Assembly: GCA_948144175.1 (NCBI GenBank)
Contig: CANXME010002513.1
Location: 120,001-184,000, forward strand
Source: Closterium sp. NIES-65
Taxonomy: Eukaryota; Streptophyta; Zygnematophyceae; Desmidiales; Closteriaceae
Reading direction: 5' to 3'
Length of the DNA stretch: 64,000 nucleotides
Shown in pieces: positions 44,988-51,117 of this stretch. Each line of letters starts with the position of its first letter. Positions within the stretch are counted from its first letter, which is position 1. The notes beneath the pieces were generated by a model that did not search any database, had not been told where the DNA came from, and worked only from the letters and a program-made list of their open reading frames with translations. Both the position numbers and the translations under genes were made by a program.

Positions 44988-46002
44988 TCTGTCCGTGTGA
45001 TGCTGCTCGCATCCTTCCCTCCCCGCCTTTTGCCCCACACTCCCCTGGGCCCCATCCATGCCACTGCACTGCCTCTCTTGCTGCTCCTCTTGCTGCCTCT
45101 CTTGCTGCCTCTTCCACTGCCTCGGTGCTACCTCTGCAGGATATGTGGAAGCGCAACGAGAGGCCCAAGGCAGTGGAGGACGATGACGAGGGCGGTGAGG
45201 ACGGCAGGGGAGGGGGGAGGAGCCGCAAAGACAGGGAGAAGGAGAGGCGCAGGGAGAAGAAACGGGAGAAGCACAGAGACAGGGATAGGGAAAGGGATAG
45301 GGAGCGAGAGGGGGAGGAGGACGGGGAGAGGAGGGAGAGGAGGAAGGATAAGAAGCGGAAGAAGAAGAAGAAGCATCGCGAGGGGAGGGACAGGAGCAGG
45401 AGCAGGAGCAGGAGTGACAGGGACGAGGGGGGTGAGAGGGACGGGAGAGACGAGAGGGACGAGAGGCATGAGGATGAGAACCCGTGGGGCTCCGATGGGG
45501 AGAGAGGGGGTGGAGGGGAAGGGTCGGGAGATGAGGGAGGGAGTCCGAGGGGAGAGAGGAGGGGGAGAGGTGGAGGAGGCGAGGGGGAGGAGGAGGATGC
45601 CCTGGCTGCAGCTGGGCTGGTGGATGAGGAGGAGGAGGGAGGGGATGCACGGGGGGACGGCAATGACCAGGTGGGTGTGGCTCCCTCTGATCTTCTGCGC
45701 ATAGTCCGCCTGTCCCCTGCTTCTTCCGTGCTCCCTTGGTCCTCTCGTTTCAGACCTGCTTGCTTATGTTTCATCCCTAAATATTTCTTACCGTACGTGT
45801 CTGTGCGTGTCCGTGCGTGTCCCTCCTGGCATGGCAGGGAGCCCCCGCTCGCAAGCGGCGCCGGCAGCTGGCAGATTCGGATGAGGAAGAGGCTGGTGGC
45901 GGTGCTGAGAGGGAGACACATGTGGTGGGCAGTGCGCCTGATGGCGGGGAGGAGGCACCCCCACCCCCCACAGGCGAGGCAGAGGGCATGCAGGAAGGGT
46001 GA
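18746..46002 (+). CDS. CTR9: CTR9/VIP6 subunit of the Paf1 transcription elongation complex, 25 exons
   Basis: Exons: 18746-18916, 19267-19333, 19584-19775, 20193-20293, 20647-20700, 25734-25959, 26640-26860, 30109-30190, 30415-30515, 31279-31371, 32714-32782, 33392-33490, 34554-34769, 35123-35203, 35589-35747, 36219-36311, 36694-36903, 37074-37328, 37878-37928, 38242-38319, 38635-38697, 39088-39165, 39420-39491, 45140-45670, 45838-46002. All are GT-AG and phase-consistent, giving 1,175 aa (Arabidopsis VIP6 has about 1,090). The first block (LPSDHGDLVDILKGEQAPLD) and the TPR blocks (YNKAARISSEAVATWVGKG, GLGQIQLSLGDAKAAV, NMYAANGVGSVVAERGLFD, LPDVWMNLANVHLAKGDYA) align with CTR9 throughout. 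A Glu/Arg coiled coil (exons 21-23), a Lys/Arg/Asp/Glu tail with RSRSRSRSD, and the family-typical ALAAAGLVDEEEE and RRRQLADSDEEEA follow. CTR9 scaffolds Paf1C on RNA polymerase II in the nucleus. A Gln/Ala-rich insertion in exon 6 (AARQPAAARR) is unusual. Introns 5, 7, 10 and 23 are greatly enlarged by repeats and transposons. Confidence 0.93.
19880..19964 (+). repeat. copy of the 3' end of CTR9 exon 3
   Basis: It repeats about 85 bases ending at the exon 3 donor (19692-19775): CGACGAGGTGCTGAT, CAACAAGGCTGC and ACGTGGGTGGGGAA, followed by GTGAGG. An in-frame TGA (GTGTGA) and a one-base loss make it non-coding. It sits 115 bp inside intron 3. Confidence 0.85.
20028..20090 (+). repeat. copy of CTR9 exon 4 with an in-frame stop
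   Basis: GGCGAGGTGCATCAGGCGGA is shared with exon 4 (20209-20240). The Glu codon GAG of the exon is TAG in the copy, and there is no AG acceptor upstream, so it is a pseudo-exon in intron 3. Confidence 0.85.
20306..20440. repeat. short tandem repeats in CTR9 intron 4
   Basis: Degenerate units of about 12-15 bp around GCTGGGGAAGGTG(C/T) are repeated nine or so times. They appear to derive from the donor region of exon 4 (GGCAAGGTACTGCT). Confidence 0.5.
20767..20806 (+). repeat. copy of CTR9 exon 5 plus flanking intron
   Basis: TGTGTGCTGTGCTCTTTCAC followed by AAGGCCAAGTTCCAAG and GTGGGTGGG repeats exon 5 (20647-20685) and then jumps to the donor sequence. The upstream intron (CTCTGCATGCTGCCCTC) is copied too, so the duplicated unit is about 110 bp. 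Confidence 0.85.
20861..20980. repeat. 24-bp minisatellite, five copies, CTR9 intron 5
   Basis: The unit CTCCTCCGTCGTCAGTACAT plus TCTC is repeated five times with few changes. Since 24 is a multiple of three, it makes an artefactual ORF (VVSTFSSS repeats). Confidence 0.9.
21075..21168. repeat. 15-bp GCATGC-containing repeats, left flank of the 8-bp satellite
   Basis: Six to seven copies of ACCCTTGCATGCAAC. The same unit reappears on the far side of the 8-bp array at 25435-25646, so the satellite is bracketed by one repeat family. Confidence 0.9.
22202..22772. mobile_element. Harbinger-like MITE nested in the 8-bp satellite
   Basis: Perfect 17-bp terminal inverted repeats GGGCGCGTAACTTTTTC and GAAAAAGTTACGCGCCC are flanked by TAA on both sides (22199-22201 and 22773-22775), which fits the 3-bp TWA duplication of PIF/Harbinger elements. 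TAA is common in the satellite, so the duplication is weak evidence by itself. No transposase is encoded. The interior holds repeated (T/G)TCCGGACG palindromes. Confidence 0.8.
23793..24123. mobile_element. solo LTR (331 bp) in the 8-bp satellite
   Basis: It starts TGTTGTAAATGC and ends ATCCTAACA, giving the TGTT...AACA ends of an LTR. A TATA-like TATTATAGAG lies near 24072-24081. CTAAC occurs directly on both sides (23788-23792 and 24124-24128), consistent with a 5-bp duplication but also with the satellite unit. No internal retroelement sequence follows, so the two LTRs probably recombined. Confidence 0.7.
25435..25646. repeat. 15-bp GCATGC-containing repeats, right flank of the satellite
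   Basis: About 13 copies of CCCTTGCATGCAACC, each with the palindrome TGCATGCA. They end 87 bp before exon 6 of CTR9. Long frames read through them are artefacts. Confidence 0.92.
25987..26030 (+). repeat. copy of the 3' end of CTR9 exon 6
   Basis: It repeats the exon 6 end and donor (25918-25966): TGGGGCTGCTGGATGT, an AT-rich drift, then ATGGTACG. The GTACG donor is preserved, so it could be a weak alternative 5' splice site. Confidence 0.8.
26140..26464. repeat. 25-bp minisatellite, 13 copies, CTR9 intron 6
   Basis: The unit TGACCTTTCCTGTGGCCACC plus CATCA is repeated 13 times without spacers, with single-base variants (GTGTCC in three units). A poly-C run follows at about 26471-26484. 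Confidence 0.95.
26926..27110 (+). repeat. copy of the 3' half of CTR9 exon 7 preceded by a 23-bp minisatellite
   Basis: 26926-27012 has four to five units of TGCTGGGCCCTCCCTGCAC plus GGCC that derive from the exon 7 sequence around 26752. 27003-27110 then repeats the rest of exon 7 (LVDRLASLALASTEAALPRA) with an intact frame and a GTGGGT donor. It could serve as an alternative exon end, although no good acceptor is obvious. Confidence 0.85.
27955..28050. other. long palindrome cluster inside the 2.8-kb TIR element
   Basis: TTCTCGACGGAAGGGGTAT occurs facing and repeating ATTTCCGTCGAGAA, with two consecutive copies at 27955-27988 and 28003-28036, the first forming a near-perfect hairpin. It is probably an internal structural repeat of the element. 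Confidence 0.6.
29675..29726. other. inverted repeat in the GC-rich block of the 2.8-kb TIR element
   Basis: AATCCCTCCGAGGA and TCCTCGGAGGGATT form 14-bp arms around a short GC-rich loop. The surrounding 29460-29756 is much richer in GC than the rest of the element, which suggests captured foreign DNA (inference). Confidence 0.6.
30624..31128 (+). repeat. three copies of the 3' end of CTR9 exon 9 in intron 9
   Basis: Near 30624-30657, 30868-30915 and 31064-31128 the exon 9 motif GAAGGTGCTGGC(C/T)GTGCA followed by CCCCA recurs with growing decay. The second copy runs through TTCAAG to a GTGAGA donor. They are spaced about 240 bp and 200 bp apart. Confidence 0.8.
31178..31215 (+). repeat. partial copy of CTR9 exon 10 upstream of the exon
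   Basis: GGGGCCGGCAAAACTAAGCC followed by TTGGCGTGG resembles GGGCCGGCAGGACCAAGCCC plus TGGCGTG within exon 10 (31304-31332). It is decayed and lacks a splice site. Confidence 0.65.
31385..32397. repeat. 10-bp satellite GTGACCATG(C/T), about 100 copies, CTR9 intron 10
   Basis: One kilobase of uninterrupted decamers with few variants (AAGC, CATGCATGAC, TGAGCATGCG). All six frames stay open for long runs, giving meaningless proteins of up to 400 residues (THGHAWSRMV repeats on the minus strand). No spacers are present, so it is not a CRISPR array. Confidence 0.95.
32450..32492 (+). repeat. copy of the 3' end of CTR9 exon 10 beyond the satellite
   Basis: It repeats AAGATCAC(C)CA(G/A)CACTG and CCTTCTGACATGGA with a GTGAGT donor, matching 31345-31378. 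The 10-bp satellite thus lies between the real donor and its copy, so the satellite may have arisen inside the duplicated junction. Confidence 0.85.
32970..33435 (+). repeat. tandem 128-bp copies of the CTR9 exon 12 acceptor region
   Basis: Acceptors TGCAG followed by GCATA(C/T)GAGCGGATGGT start at 33136, 33264 and 33392, exactly 128 bp apart and almost identical. Only the third runs on into the rest of exon 12 (PWQLVNNIAALQHERG). A decayed fourth copy lies at 32970-33022. The first two copies diverge after AYERMVKVVGKEGVSVPSD into intron sequence. Confidence 0.95.
33495..33520 (+). repeat. copy of the last codons and donor of CTR9 exon 12
   Basis: GCATGAGAGGGGCGCGTA followed by CGAG and GTGAGA repeats the exon end 33467-33496 directly after it, giving two GTGAGA donors 31 bp apart. 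Confidence 0.9.
33535..34146. mobile_element. TIR MITE, 612 bp, with 8-bp target duplication, CTR9 intron 12
   Basis: The perfect 16-bp ends CTATGTTGGAAAAGTC and GACTTTTCCAACATAG are flanked by ATGCGTGA on both sides (33527-33534 and 34147-34154). As in the 2.8-kb element at 27128-29957, the ends begin CTA. Subterminal GCGTATA/TATACGC palindromes abound, and CCCGGGCAG motifs sit beside poly-A/T. No transposase is present. Confidence 0.9.
34349..34520 (+). repeat. copy of the 5' two thirds of CTR9 exon 13, with acceptor
   Basis: It starts 205 bp before exon 13, also after a CTACAG acceptor, and repeats EA(V)xAYKEALGPHGPWAPILH and LPVEKVTVVFNLALSLS. The middle has drifted to Gly/Ala-rich codons, and the frame runs into intron sequence. 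Using this acceptor would disrupt the protein unless the copy were itself spliced. Confidence 0.9.
34770..34831 (+). repeat. two extra 31-bp copies of the CTR9 exon 13 end and donor
   Basis: CTCCACCGCCTCA(T/C)CCTCTC plus TCAG and GTGTGCC is repeated three times in direct succession (34739-34769 belongs to the exon). Because 31 is not a multiple of three, using the second or third donor would shift the frame. Confidence 0.93.
34997..35060 (+). repeat. copy of CTR9 exon 14 with acceptor and a stop
   Basis: 126 bp upstream of exon 14, CCTCAG is followed by a copy of YPSYLDCHLRLTVMALDR and then TGA instead of CGA. It is a recent pseudo-exon. Confidence 0.92.
35797..36091 (+). repeat. two copies of the 3' end of CTR9 exon 15, plus a 38-bp tandem duplication
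   Basis: The copies at about 35872-35942 and 36025-36091 repeat the exon end at 35678-35747 (TLKxIVDLSPEKCT followed by LVAL). Each is followed by a GT donor (GTGCGT, GTAGGC). A 38-bp unit around GAGCACGTGCATGGAGAG is duplicated at 35797-35872. Confidence 0.9.
36388..36441 (+). repeat. rearranged copy of CTR9 exon 16 pieces
   Basis: CGGGAGATGT is followed by CACCAAGGCAGAGGCATC, then by TTTCTTGAGAAGGC and GTGCGTGGGG. These three segments of exon 16 are joined in a different order than in the exon, so it is a scrambled duplication. Confidence 0.8.
37390..37597 (+). repeat. two copies of the 3' end of CTR9 exon 18, donors kept
   Basis: AA(G/A)CGGACGGC(T/A)GAGCAG plus GTATGG recurs at 37455 and 37597 after the true exon end at 37328. 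The third copy also retains GTGCTGAAGCAGGAGA. The three donor contexts are identical (CAG/GTATGG). Confidence 0.93.
38469..38531 (+). repeat. complete copy of CTR9 exon 21 with a GC donor
   Basis: This 63-bp copy has an AG acceptor (CATCAG), an open frame (HVPSSAKQHLEVAEREEQQ) and no length change, 166 bp before exon 21. The donor reads AAG/GCCAGC against AAG/GTCAGC in the true exon. If spliced as GC-AG it would add 21 in-frame residues to the coiled coil. Confidence 0.9.
39492..39892. other. start of CTR9 intron 23, no feature
   Basis: G-rich sequence (GGTGGGT runs at 39530-39660) followed by unique DNA up to the LINE. A short CT run occurs near 39763-39775. No ORF of interest. Confidence 0.5.
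39893..42751 (-). CDS. LINE reverse transcriptase with C-terminal zinc knuckle and restriction-like endonuclease
   Basis: 952 codons from the only ATG before the conserved core; the frame is open without ATG to 43552. Reverse transcriptase motifs in order: RLIAFAKPGGGVHPIAIG, LQLDIENAFNSVERSAF, SGRGVRQGDPLGPLLFA and the catalytic VLTYADDITMIG. The C-terminus has a C-x-C...H...C knuckle (CECGELIADC...HLLRC), then HNQLA, PKKADVIV, WITDTTITDP and a KRKERDYY segment, the layout of the R2-type PD-(D/E)xK endonuclease of early-branching LINE clades. It would nick target DNA and prime reverse transcription there. It is intact over this span and lies antisense in CTR9 intron 23. Clade assignment needs a tree. 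Confidence 0.85.
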   Translation of the reverse strand: MTWDLTLLTSTTHLPIVRRLPPQILSDYSTCMLAALLRISKLPNCAGAWRVLMFLPRLTLRLSRRSSSRWKLLREQMHLFRCGLWTQLYTDYLGSMHLAEPPQHQRDPLGICSRAEGLVKRGNLRKALAALQPSPSAPATIATLQQLESKHPQPQNDLPEWVHSYTTPTQFSTTLERFSDVLEECPRGIGAGPSGSTFEHYRDPALSNIEVLGHLHSAVTHLLSTNLSTEDAALLAPSRLIAFAKPGGGVHPIAIGESLLRLAAKVALSDLQGETRNFFLPQQFGVAVPEGAEFVIHAVRDLTTVQPSSLVLQLDIENAFNSVERSAFFNALIGSPLAPLIPFTRSFYAASSPLLLDPCFNSTALTSGRGVRQGDPLGPLLFAASIQQHLRHVAAEHPEVTVLTYADDITMIGPAAATLEVLRELTPLLAQDSLTCNFRKSSAWSTVPLGGDVLPMGLPLTREGVRVLGSPVGSQSFCSDFVRSTLTDAAAPLGSLASIHPQHALLLLSRCISRRVGYLLRTTPADVLPLSEWHTWCAEFLNTALTAASIQLPRRQAEFNFLLRQPTLPVALGGLGLTDPTTEAAPAYLASTTEALRLLRSLDLLATAPLGADSNALQPSAAHSVTIQDMEGRLPPLALQNLREEQQTPSQDQLQRALSQEVHAAKADALREESRAIQSAPEMGHTLRLVSLRGEGAGAWLQALPLTPDLCFSPGQFRAALAFRMGIRQNVPTVCECGELIADCSLPNHLLRCSTGPNRTRTHNQLAFAMAKMTREAQLVVYLENVMYSPPDDPKKADVIVQDPDSGETWITDTTITDPVLQNRDPTARKPPGWDAREAQKRKERDYYRHTEHVVFYALAVETYGANAPPTTAFLKLLATAAARNRFRASPLAKSAKKMACHFSQRWSVALQRSQANALHTKARAGIEAAHPQMAADPWPLHLGDILHTLEG
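42752..43265. promoter_or_regulatory. spacer between LINE reverse transcriptase and divergent gag-like ORF, with a TATA box
   Basis: TATATAAT at 42932-42939 sits between two frames pointing away from each other and reads as a TATA box on either strand (ATTATATA on minus). It lies about 330 bp upstream of the plus-strand ATG at 43266. The minus-strand reverse transcriptase frame stays open across this spacer, so the N-terminus may extend here. Confidence 0.4.
43266..44642 (+). pseudogene. RS-rich gag-like ORF, head-to-head with the LINE, one in-frame stop
   Basis: The frame begins MDFLGALGRDCTAESDP, runs through a basic RS/PR-rich region (RSRSRDRCSHRHRSPPHR), meets a TAG at 43845-43847, and continues in the same frame with MERRLLDRLDDVEKELRR. 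After that come a helical block (LARLWSLAASLQSLERIL) and an end at GAPPLRV. Arg/Ser-rich ORFs of this kind serve as gag in several retroelements. It has no nucleic-acid-binding CCHC motif. Whether it belongs to the LINE or to a second, truncated element is unknown. Confidence 0.5.
44898..44985. repeat. (CT)n microsatellite, 88 bp, CTR9 intron 23
   Basis: Forty-four uninterrupted CT dinucleotides about 155 bp before exon 24. It may act as an extended polypyrimidine tract; length polymorphism is expected. Confidence 0.98.
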
Positions 46003-46027
46003 GGAAGAGGCAGGTGGCGGTGCTGCT
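46000..46027 (+). repeat. copy of a CTR9 exon 25 segment after the stop codon
   Basis: TGAGGAAGAGGCAGGTGGCG followed by GTGCTG matches 45879-45906 with one change. The last TGA of the reading frame is the first three bases of the copy, so the duplication itself may have created the present stop. Confidence 0.8.
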
Positions 46028-48587
46028 AGCAAGGCGCTTGAGGGGTTCTGCGCGCCAGCCCGCCAGCCCGCCAGTCCGATCTGATGGGACGCCATGTCTT
46101 TTTTCGTGCATAGAACCACGGGTGCGCGCACGCTCCCACTTACAAACACCTCCCATTTGGTTTACAACAGAATTTCTTCAATGTTGTGCATGGAAAATGC
46201 AAGTACCGTAGGTTTACAAGAAGGTGTGTTGTATTACCGGTACGTCCACCATTTCAAGCGTCGCCTGTGTGTTTTACTGCGCGTATGACTAGTTCATTGC
46301 AATATTATACCTTCAATGACAATATCCGATTTTTGTTTGGCAATCGCATGTACCTACGTGAAACTTAGGATGGGAGCTTAAACTTTGCAGGCATACTCTT
46401 ATCATTCATTTGAGTGGGATGGATCAGGTGTAGTGAATGAGGAATAATGGTGCATCTGCTGACATAGTTCTGGTACAAACATGCTTCGGCAATATCTTTG
46501 GTGTGTTGTGCAAAACAACACGTCACCCATTGGATAGACAAAGCATCATTTCATGTCGACATGAAAGTTGCGCTCGGCCGTTCGATCAACCCGGTAGCTT
46601 GCAGATCGACAACCATCATCATGATATCATGCGCCATGTGGCAAATACAAGATGTCATGGCATTTGTGTCAAAAGCAAGCGCTTCTGACATCGGTTCCCC
46701 GCGCAAATGTTGCCGGCGGCCCAAATTGTTCATGCTTTTAAAAGTTGACCAGAGGGAGTTTTTCTGGTGTGGGCTTTGGCGAGAGTTTCCGATTTCGTCT
46801 AGGTTCGTTTTTTTCGCGAGACCCAGCCAACCCTCGGTTTTCCCCCTGGTGAGTGAATCTGTCTTCTAAAGTCCCAAATTGCAAGTGCGTGACTTTCAAA
46901 AGCTTGGACACTCAACTTGTCAAGTTTTGAAAGCTTGACCCTCGCGGCCCGCAATTTGGGACGCGGGTTTTAAGCAGCGGAACCGCCGTGCTGCAGAACT
47001 CAACTCAAAATTTCGCGAGGTGGGTGTCCTCATCCTCAAAGCTCTCACGAAAACCCAACCATCTGCCGATGGTACGGCGGCTTGGGAAACAGACCCTCCT
47101 CATTGCTGAGAAACCTTCTACACCACTCTGAATCCGTCTAAATCCTGGATTTCACCACTGAACAAGGAGTTGTCACTGATGCTTGTCTTCCTCTCTTCCT
47201 GAAGTCCGTTCTGCTTTCCTGAATGCCATTCCTTCTCACAAAAGCTCACCCATGGACTCCTTGAGAAGTAGCTCGCTACGCCAAAGTCCATGGCTGCCGC
47301 CAGTTTGTTACCAACCATGAATAATTCTCGTCTCGATCGTATTCTTAGTCTCCGTAATCATCATACATGTTGTTCTCAATGTCGTCAAGACGGAGATTAC
47401 CGGTTGTTGCAATCCATGGCTCCCGACGCGAATCAGTAATAATTTAATCATCGTTACGAAATTTACCGAGCTTTGCGTCTGATGTTGTCGTAACAGAGAC
47501 ATTCTTAGCTTAGAAGCTATACATTCGGAGCAGTTTCATTACCGTCATCCACCCTTTACTCACAGTTGACTGCACTTCTGATTTCTGTTCTAGACATCTG
47601 ACGAGCGCGGAACAGAGGTGGTTTCCCGAGGTTCCTTAAACATCTTCTTCCGAGGCGTCGTCGCTCTCCAGCAGCGAGAACGGTTCGATTTGGTAATGAC
47701 CGAGGTTGATATCGTGCCGGCAACAGCTGCCCGAATGAGCTTACGGGGTTAGCTATGAGCATCTCGGACGTCGAATAGCTAGACGTCGTCATCTAACGGT
47801 AGTGACGGAGACGGTGTGTTTTGACGGTGGCGAACGATACGGCCACTTTCAACGGTGATAGCTGAGACGGTCAGTCACGGCCGCTTCTGACGGTGTTGAA
47901 AAGTACGATTAGTGCTGACGCTGACGACGGAACCGACAATTTCTGACGGTGACGATCAAGAGTACGATTACTGACGCTGACGACCGAGCCCGACGATATC
48001 TAGCAGTGACGATCGACATGATGACTACAAGTGGTGACGGTGAGACTTTCCGACGGTGACGACTAAAGCGACTCTTTCCGAAGGTGACGACCAGGATTGC
48101 GATTTGTCACAGTGACTATCAAAGCGATGCTTCTTCGACGGTGACGATTGAAGTGACGTTTTCCGACGGTGAAGATCAGGATTGCGAATTACGTTGACGA
48201 TCAAGAGTGCGGCTTCTCACGGTGACCGATTTGACCCTTCTCCTGAAGCGACGCTTTCCGTCGGTAACGATCAAGATGGTAACTTCTCACGGCGACAATC
48301 GAAGCGCTGCTTTTCGAGACGCAAAACGCTGACCATAACAGAGGCGAATGCGACGCCCGGTCGGAATCGCATTAACAGCAACGAGTGACGCTCATCCGGA
48401 GCTGCAAAGTGGGCGACGAGGGACGCTCATCCGGAGCTGCTTCTGTCGCGTGGAAGCACTCGTCACACGGCTAAGTCCCCTTCTCATCTTTATCGCTTCT
48501 GGTCCGTGTTTATCAAATTTCACTTTGTACCGCGCTATTTCCTCGAAGCATTCTCGAAAATCAAAGAGTCGTTTTGAAATAGCGTTT
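46003..48587. other. intergenic, 3' flank of CTR9 and unique DNA
   Basis: No gene was recognised. At 46869-46962 GTCCCAAATTGC pairs with GCAATTTGGGAC, enclosing a second hairpin (TTCAAAAGCTT/AAGCTTTCAAAA type), which may be a short foldback element. Frames here are short and lack family resemblance. Confidence 0.45.
47790..48330. repeat. degenerate GACGGTGACGAT repeats
   Basis: About a dozen loosely spaced (40-50 bp) copies of TTCYGACGGTGACGATCAAG with heavy drift. At 48380-48445 a 22-bp direct repeat (GACGCTCATCCGGAGCTGC) follows. Confidence 0.6.
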
Positions 48588-49801
48588 GGCGATGGTAGCA
48601 CATGGCACTTGGAAGGCTTGAGCTCATACTAAAGTCCTAGGAGGGTAGAGTAGAATGCATCCATACTCATGCGCGCGTCCCTTCCTTACCTTGTCCCCCT
48701 TGCCTGCTAGCTCGCTGCCCTTGTGCCGTGTGCTACCATCGCCTCCCCTTTCACAGTGTCACAGTGCTATGTGCTTTCTATCTTCAACTTTTGTTTCCGT
48801 TAATCATTCGTTCATGTTATCTCTGCCTCTTGCTATCTATCTTGCTTCGACTGACTACTCGAGTTCCTATCCCCCCGCTCGATCCTCTTGCTCTCCTTTC
48901 CTGCACCCATCTTGTCCGGTGCTTTGGCTGCGTGGTGCGGGGAGGGAGGTCAATGGGATGATGCACGGCAGGCAGTCACAGCAATGTGCGAGCCTCCTGG
49001 AAGCCTTACGCCACCGTCCTGCAAGCACCCCCATACGGCTAAGTTCCCTCTCCCTTCGCCCTTGCCATGCTTGCCGCTTCTGCTTCGTCTTTATGATTGC
49101 CCACTGTTGTACTGCGTTCCTTCGTCACCTCGTGCTCGAAACAAACGAGGTCACTTTCGAGCGCGAGCGTTCAAAAGTTGAGAGAGAGATGAGCGGCGAT
49201 TGGCGATGGTAGCGCATGGCACTGGGGCGGCTTGAGCTCATAGTAAAGTCGTAGGGGGTAGAATGCCCGCGTCTCTTCCTTACCTCGTCCCGCTTGCCTG
49301 CTAGCTCGCTGCCTTAGTGCTGTGTGCTACCATCGCCTCCCCTTTCACAGCGTCACAGTGCCACGTGCTTTTCAGCTTCAACTTTTGTTTCCGTTACTCA
49401 TTTGTTCTTGTGATCTCTGCCTCCTTGCGTCCATTTCACTTCGCTCTTGCTCCCACTGACCACCTTGGGTTCCGTTCCCCCCCTCGACCCTCTTGCCCTC
49501 CTTTGCTCCACCCCTCTTTCCGGTGGCAGCGTGGTGCGGGGAGGGAGGGCGGTGGGATGACGCACGGCAGACAGTCACAGCAGTGTGGAAAGCGACGTGC
49601 GGAAAGCTACGTGCAGCTTCTGAATCCTGCTAAGTTCCCTCCTCGACCCTTGCACTCCTCCCTTGCCCCCACCCGTCCTTGTCGTTGCACCACTCTGTTG
49701 TGTTGCTGCATCCTGCGTTTCACGTCCGAAAGAAATGTGCTCCTGTGAGGCGCATGGCGGCGGTGGGTCAGGGCGCATTGGCAGCTGAGCTCATATAGAG
49801 T

Positions 49802-49802
<1 letters not shown>

Positions 49803-49879
<77 letters not shown>
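49803..49879. repeat. (GA)n microsatellite
   Basis: About 38 GA dinucleotides inside a decayed unit of the segmental array (TTGAGCTC and GAGTCC remnants precede it). Confidence 0.98.
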
Positions 49880-49885
<6 letters not shown>

Positions 49886-50060
49886 TAGCATAGAGTAGCA
49901 GTGCATTCATGCCATGCTCGCGTCTCTCTTCTCCCCAGTCCCCCCTCGCTGCCTTTGCTCGCTGCCGTGCTGCCCTTGGCCCCACCGTCTCCATGCGCCT
50001 TCCCCTCCCACCTCTCCCCGACCACTAACTTGCCGTTCCGCTCTGCTCACCATTCACTGC

Positions 50061-50133
50061 ATGCATGCTTGCCGTTTTTTGTTGCATGCATGCTTGCCGT
50101 TTTTTGTTGCATGCATGCTTGCCGTTTTATCCT
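50061..50133. repeat. 25-bp tandem repeat, three copies
   Basis: ATGCATGCTTGCCGTTTTTT plus GTTGC is repeated exactly three times, the last slightly diverged. Confidence 0.95.
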
Positions 50134-50760
50134 TCTGCCACTTGCGTACCCCCTGCTTATGATATCACTTGTCGTCTCACCTCAACTCTCTGCTCCGTTA
50201 ACGTGTGTCCCTCTTCTCCTCTCTTCCTGCCTGCATCCCTCTATCAGCGCACCTACAAGGCGGCAGGGCAGCAGCAGGGGGCCAGGAGGAGCAGTGGGAG
50301 CAGCGTGGTGAGCGGGAGAGGCGAGCGGTGGGATGCCGCACGGCCTGGGCTGGCCCTGCTGACCACTGCTGCCGAGTTGCTGGACTACTGCACGGAGGGC
50401 TGCTGCTGGCCGTGTCAAGATCCCTCTGCTCCTCATGCGACTGCTCGTCACCCGGCTAAGAGTTCCTCATACCCTGTCTTCTTCCTGCTTGTTCTCCTTT
50501 CATCTTTCGCTTATCGAATCTTGCCCGAAACAAAAACGTTGCTTCTGCTTGGGAGGGATCAAAAGTTGACAGAGGGACATGGGCGGCGTGTGGCGATGGT
50601 AGCACATGGCACTGGGGCGGCTTGAGCTCACACTAGAGTCCTAGAGGGTTAGAATGCACTCACACTCACGCCCGCGTCTCGTCCCCCTTGCCTGCTAGCT
50701 CGCCAACCTAGTGCCATGAGCTACCATCGCCTACCCTTTCACTGTGCAACCTGTTGTCTA

Positions 50761-51117
50761 AAGCCAGGGTCTCATGTAAGCTAAGGAGCCATCGACTGCA
50801 AAGCACTTGAAGCTAGGTAACCAAGTTCGTGCTGGCAAAGTTGTCTCTGGTTGGGTTGGAAACTCAGCTTGCGTCACTGCCCCAAAAGCAATTGCACAAC
50901 ACTTTTGGGTACTTGAGACTTTCGATGAGTTGGGGGCATTTTAGGTTTGGCTCCGAACCAAGTTTCCAAGCCTAGATGGTTTGGTTACCCCCAGCGATTT
51001 ACGTTTGCTTCGCACCCCTCGCTTCACCCCACTTCGAACCTTACAACTCGCCAACCAATCAAAGCCACACTTTCACCATCAATTGCAAAGCACTTGTAGT
51101 GCGTGAGACCCTGGCTT
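50761..51117. mobile_element. Tc1/mariner-type MITE, 357 bp
   Basis: Terminal inverted repeats AAGCCAGGGTCTCA and TGAGACCCTGGCTT are flanked by TA on both sides (50759-50760 and 51118-51119), the expected target duplication. Near each end a subterminal direct repeat (TGCAAAGCACTTG) occurs. No transposase is present. Confidence 0.85.

Noticed and set aside
44836..46149. 437-aa minus-strand ORF rich in Ser/Leu/Pro
   Set aside because: It is the mirror of CTR9 exon 24 (Lys/Arg/Asp/Glu tail) and the CT microsatellite.
48655..49212. Plus-strand ORFs with hydrophobic runs in the segmental array
   Set aside because: They differ between array copies, begin in pyrimidine-rich DNA and show no family resemblance.
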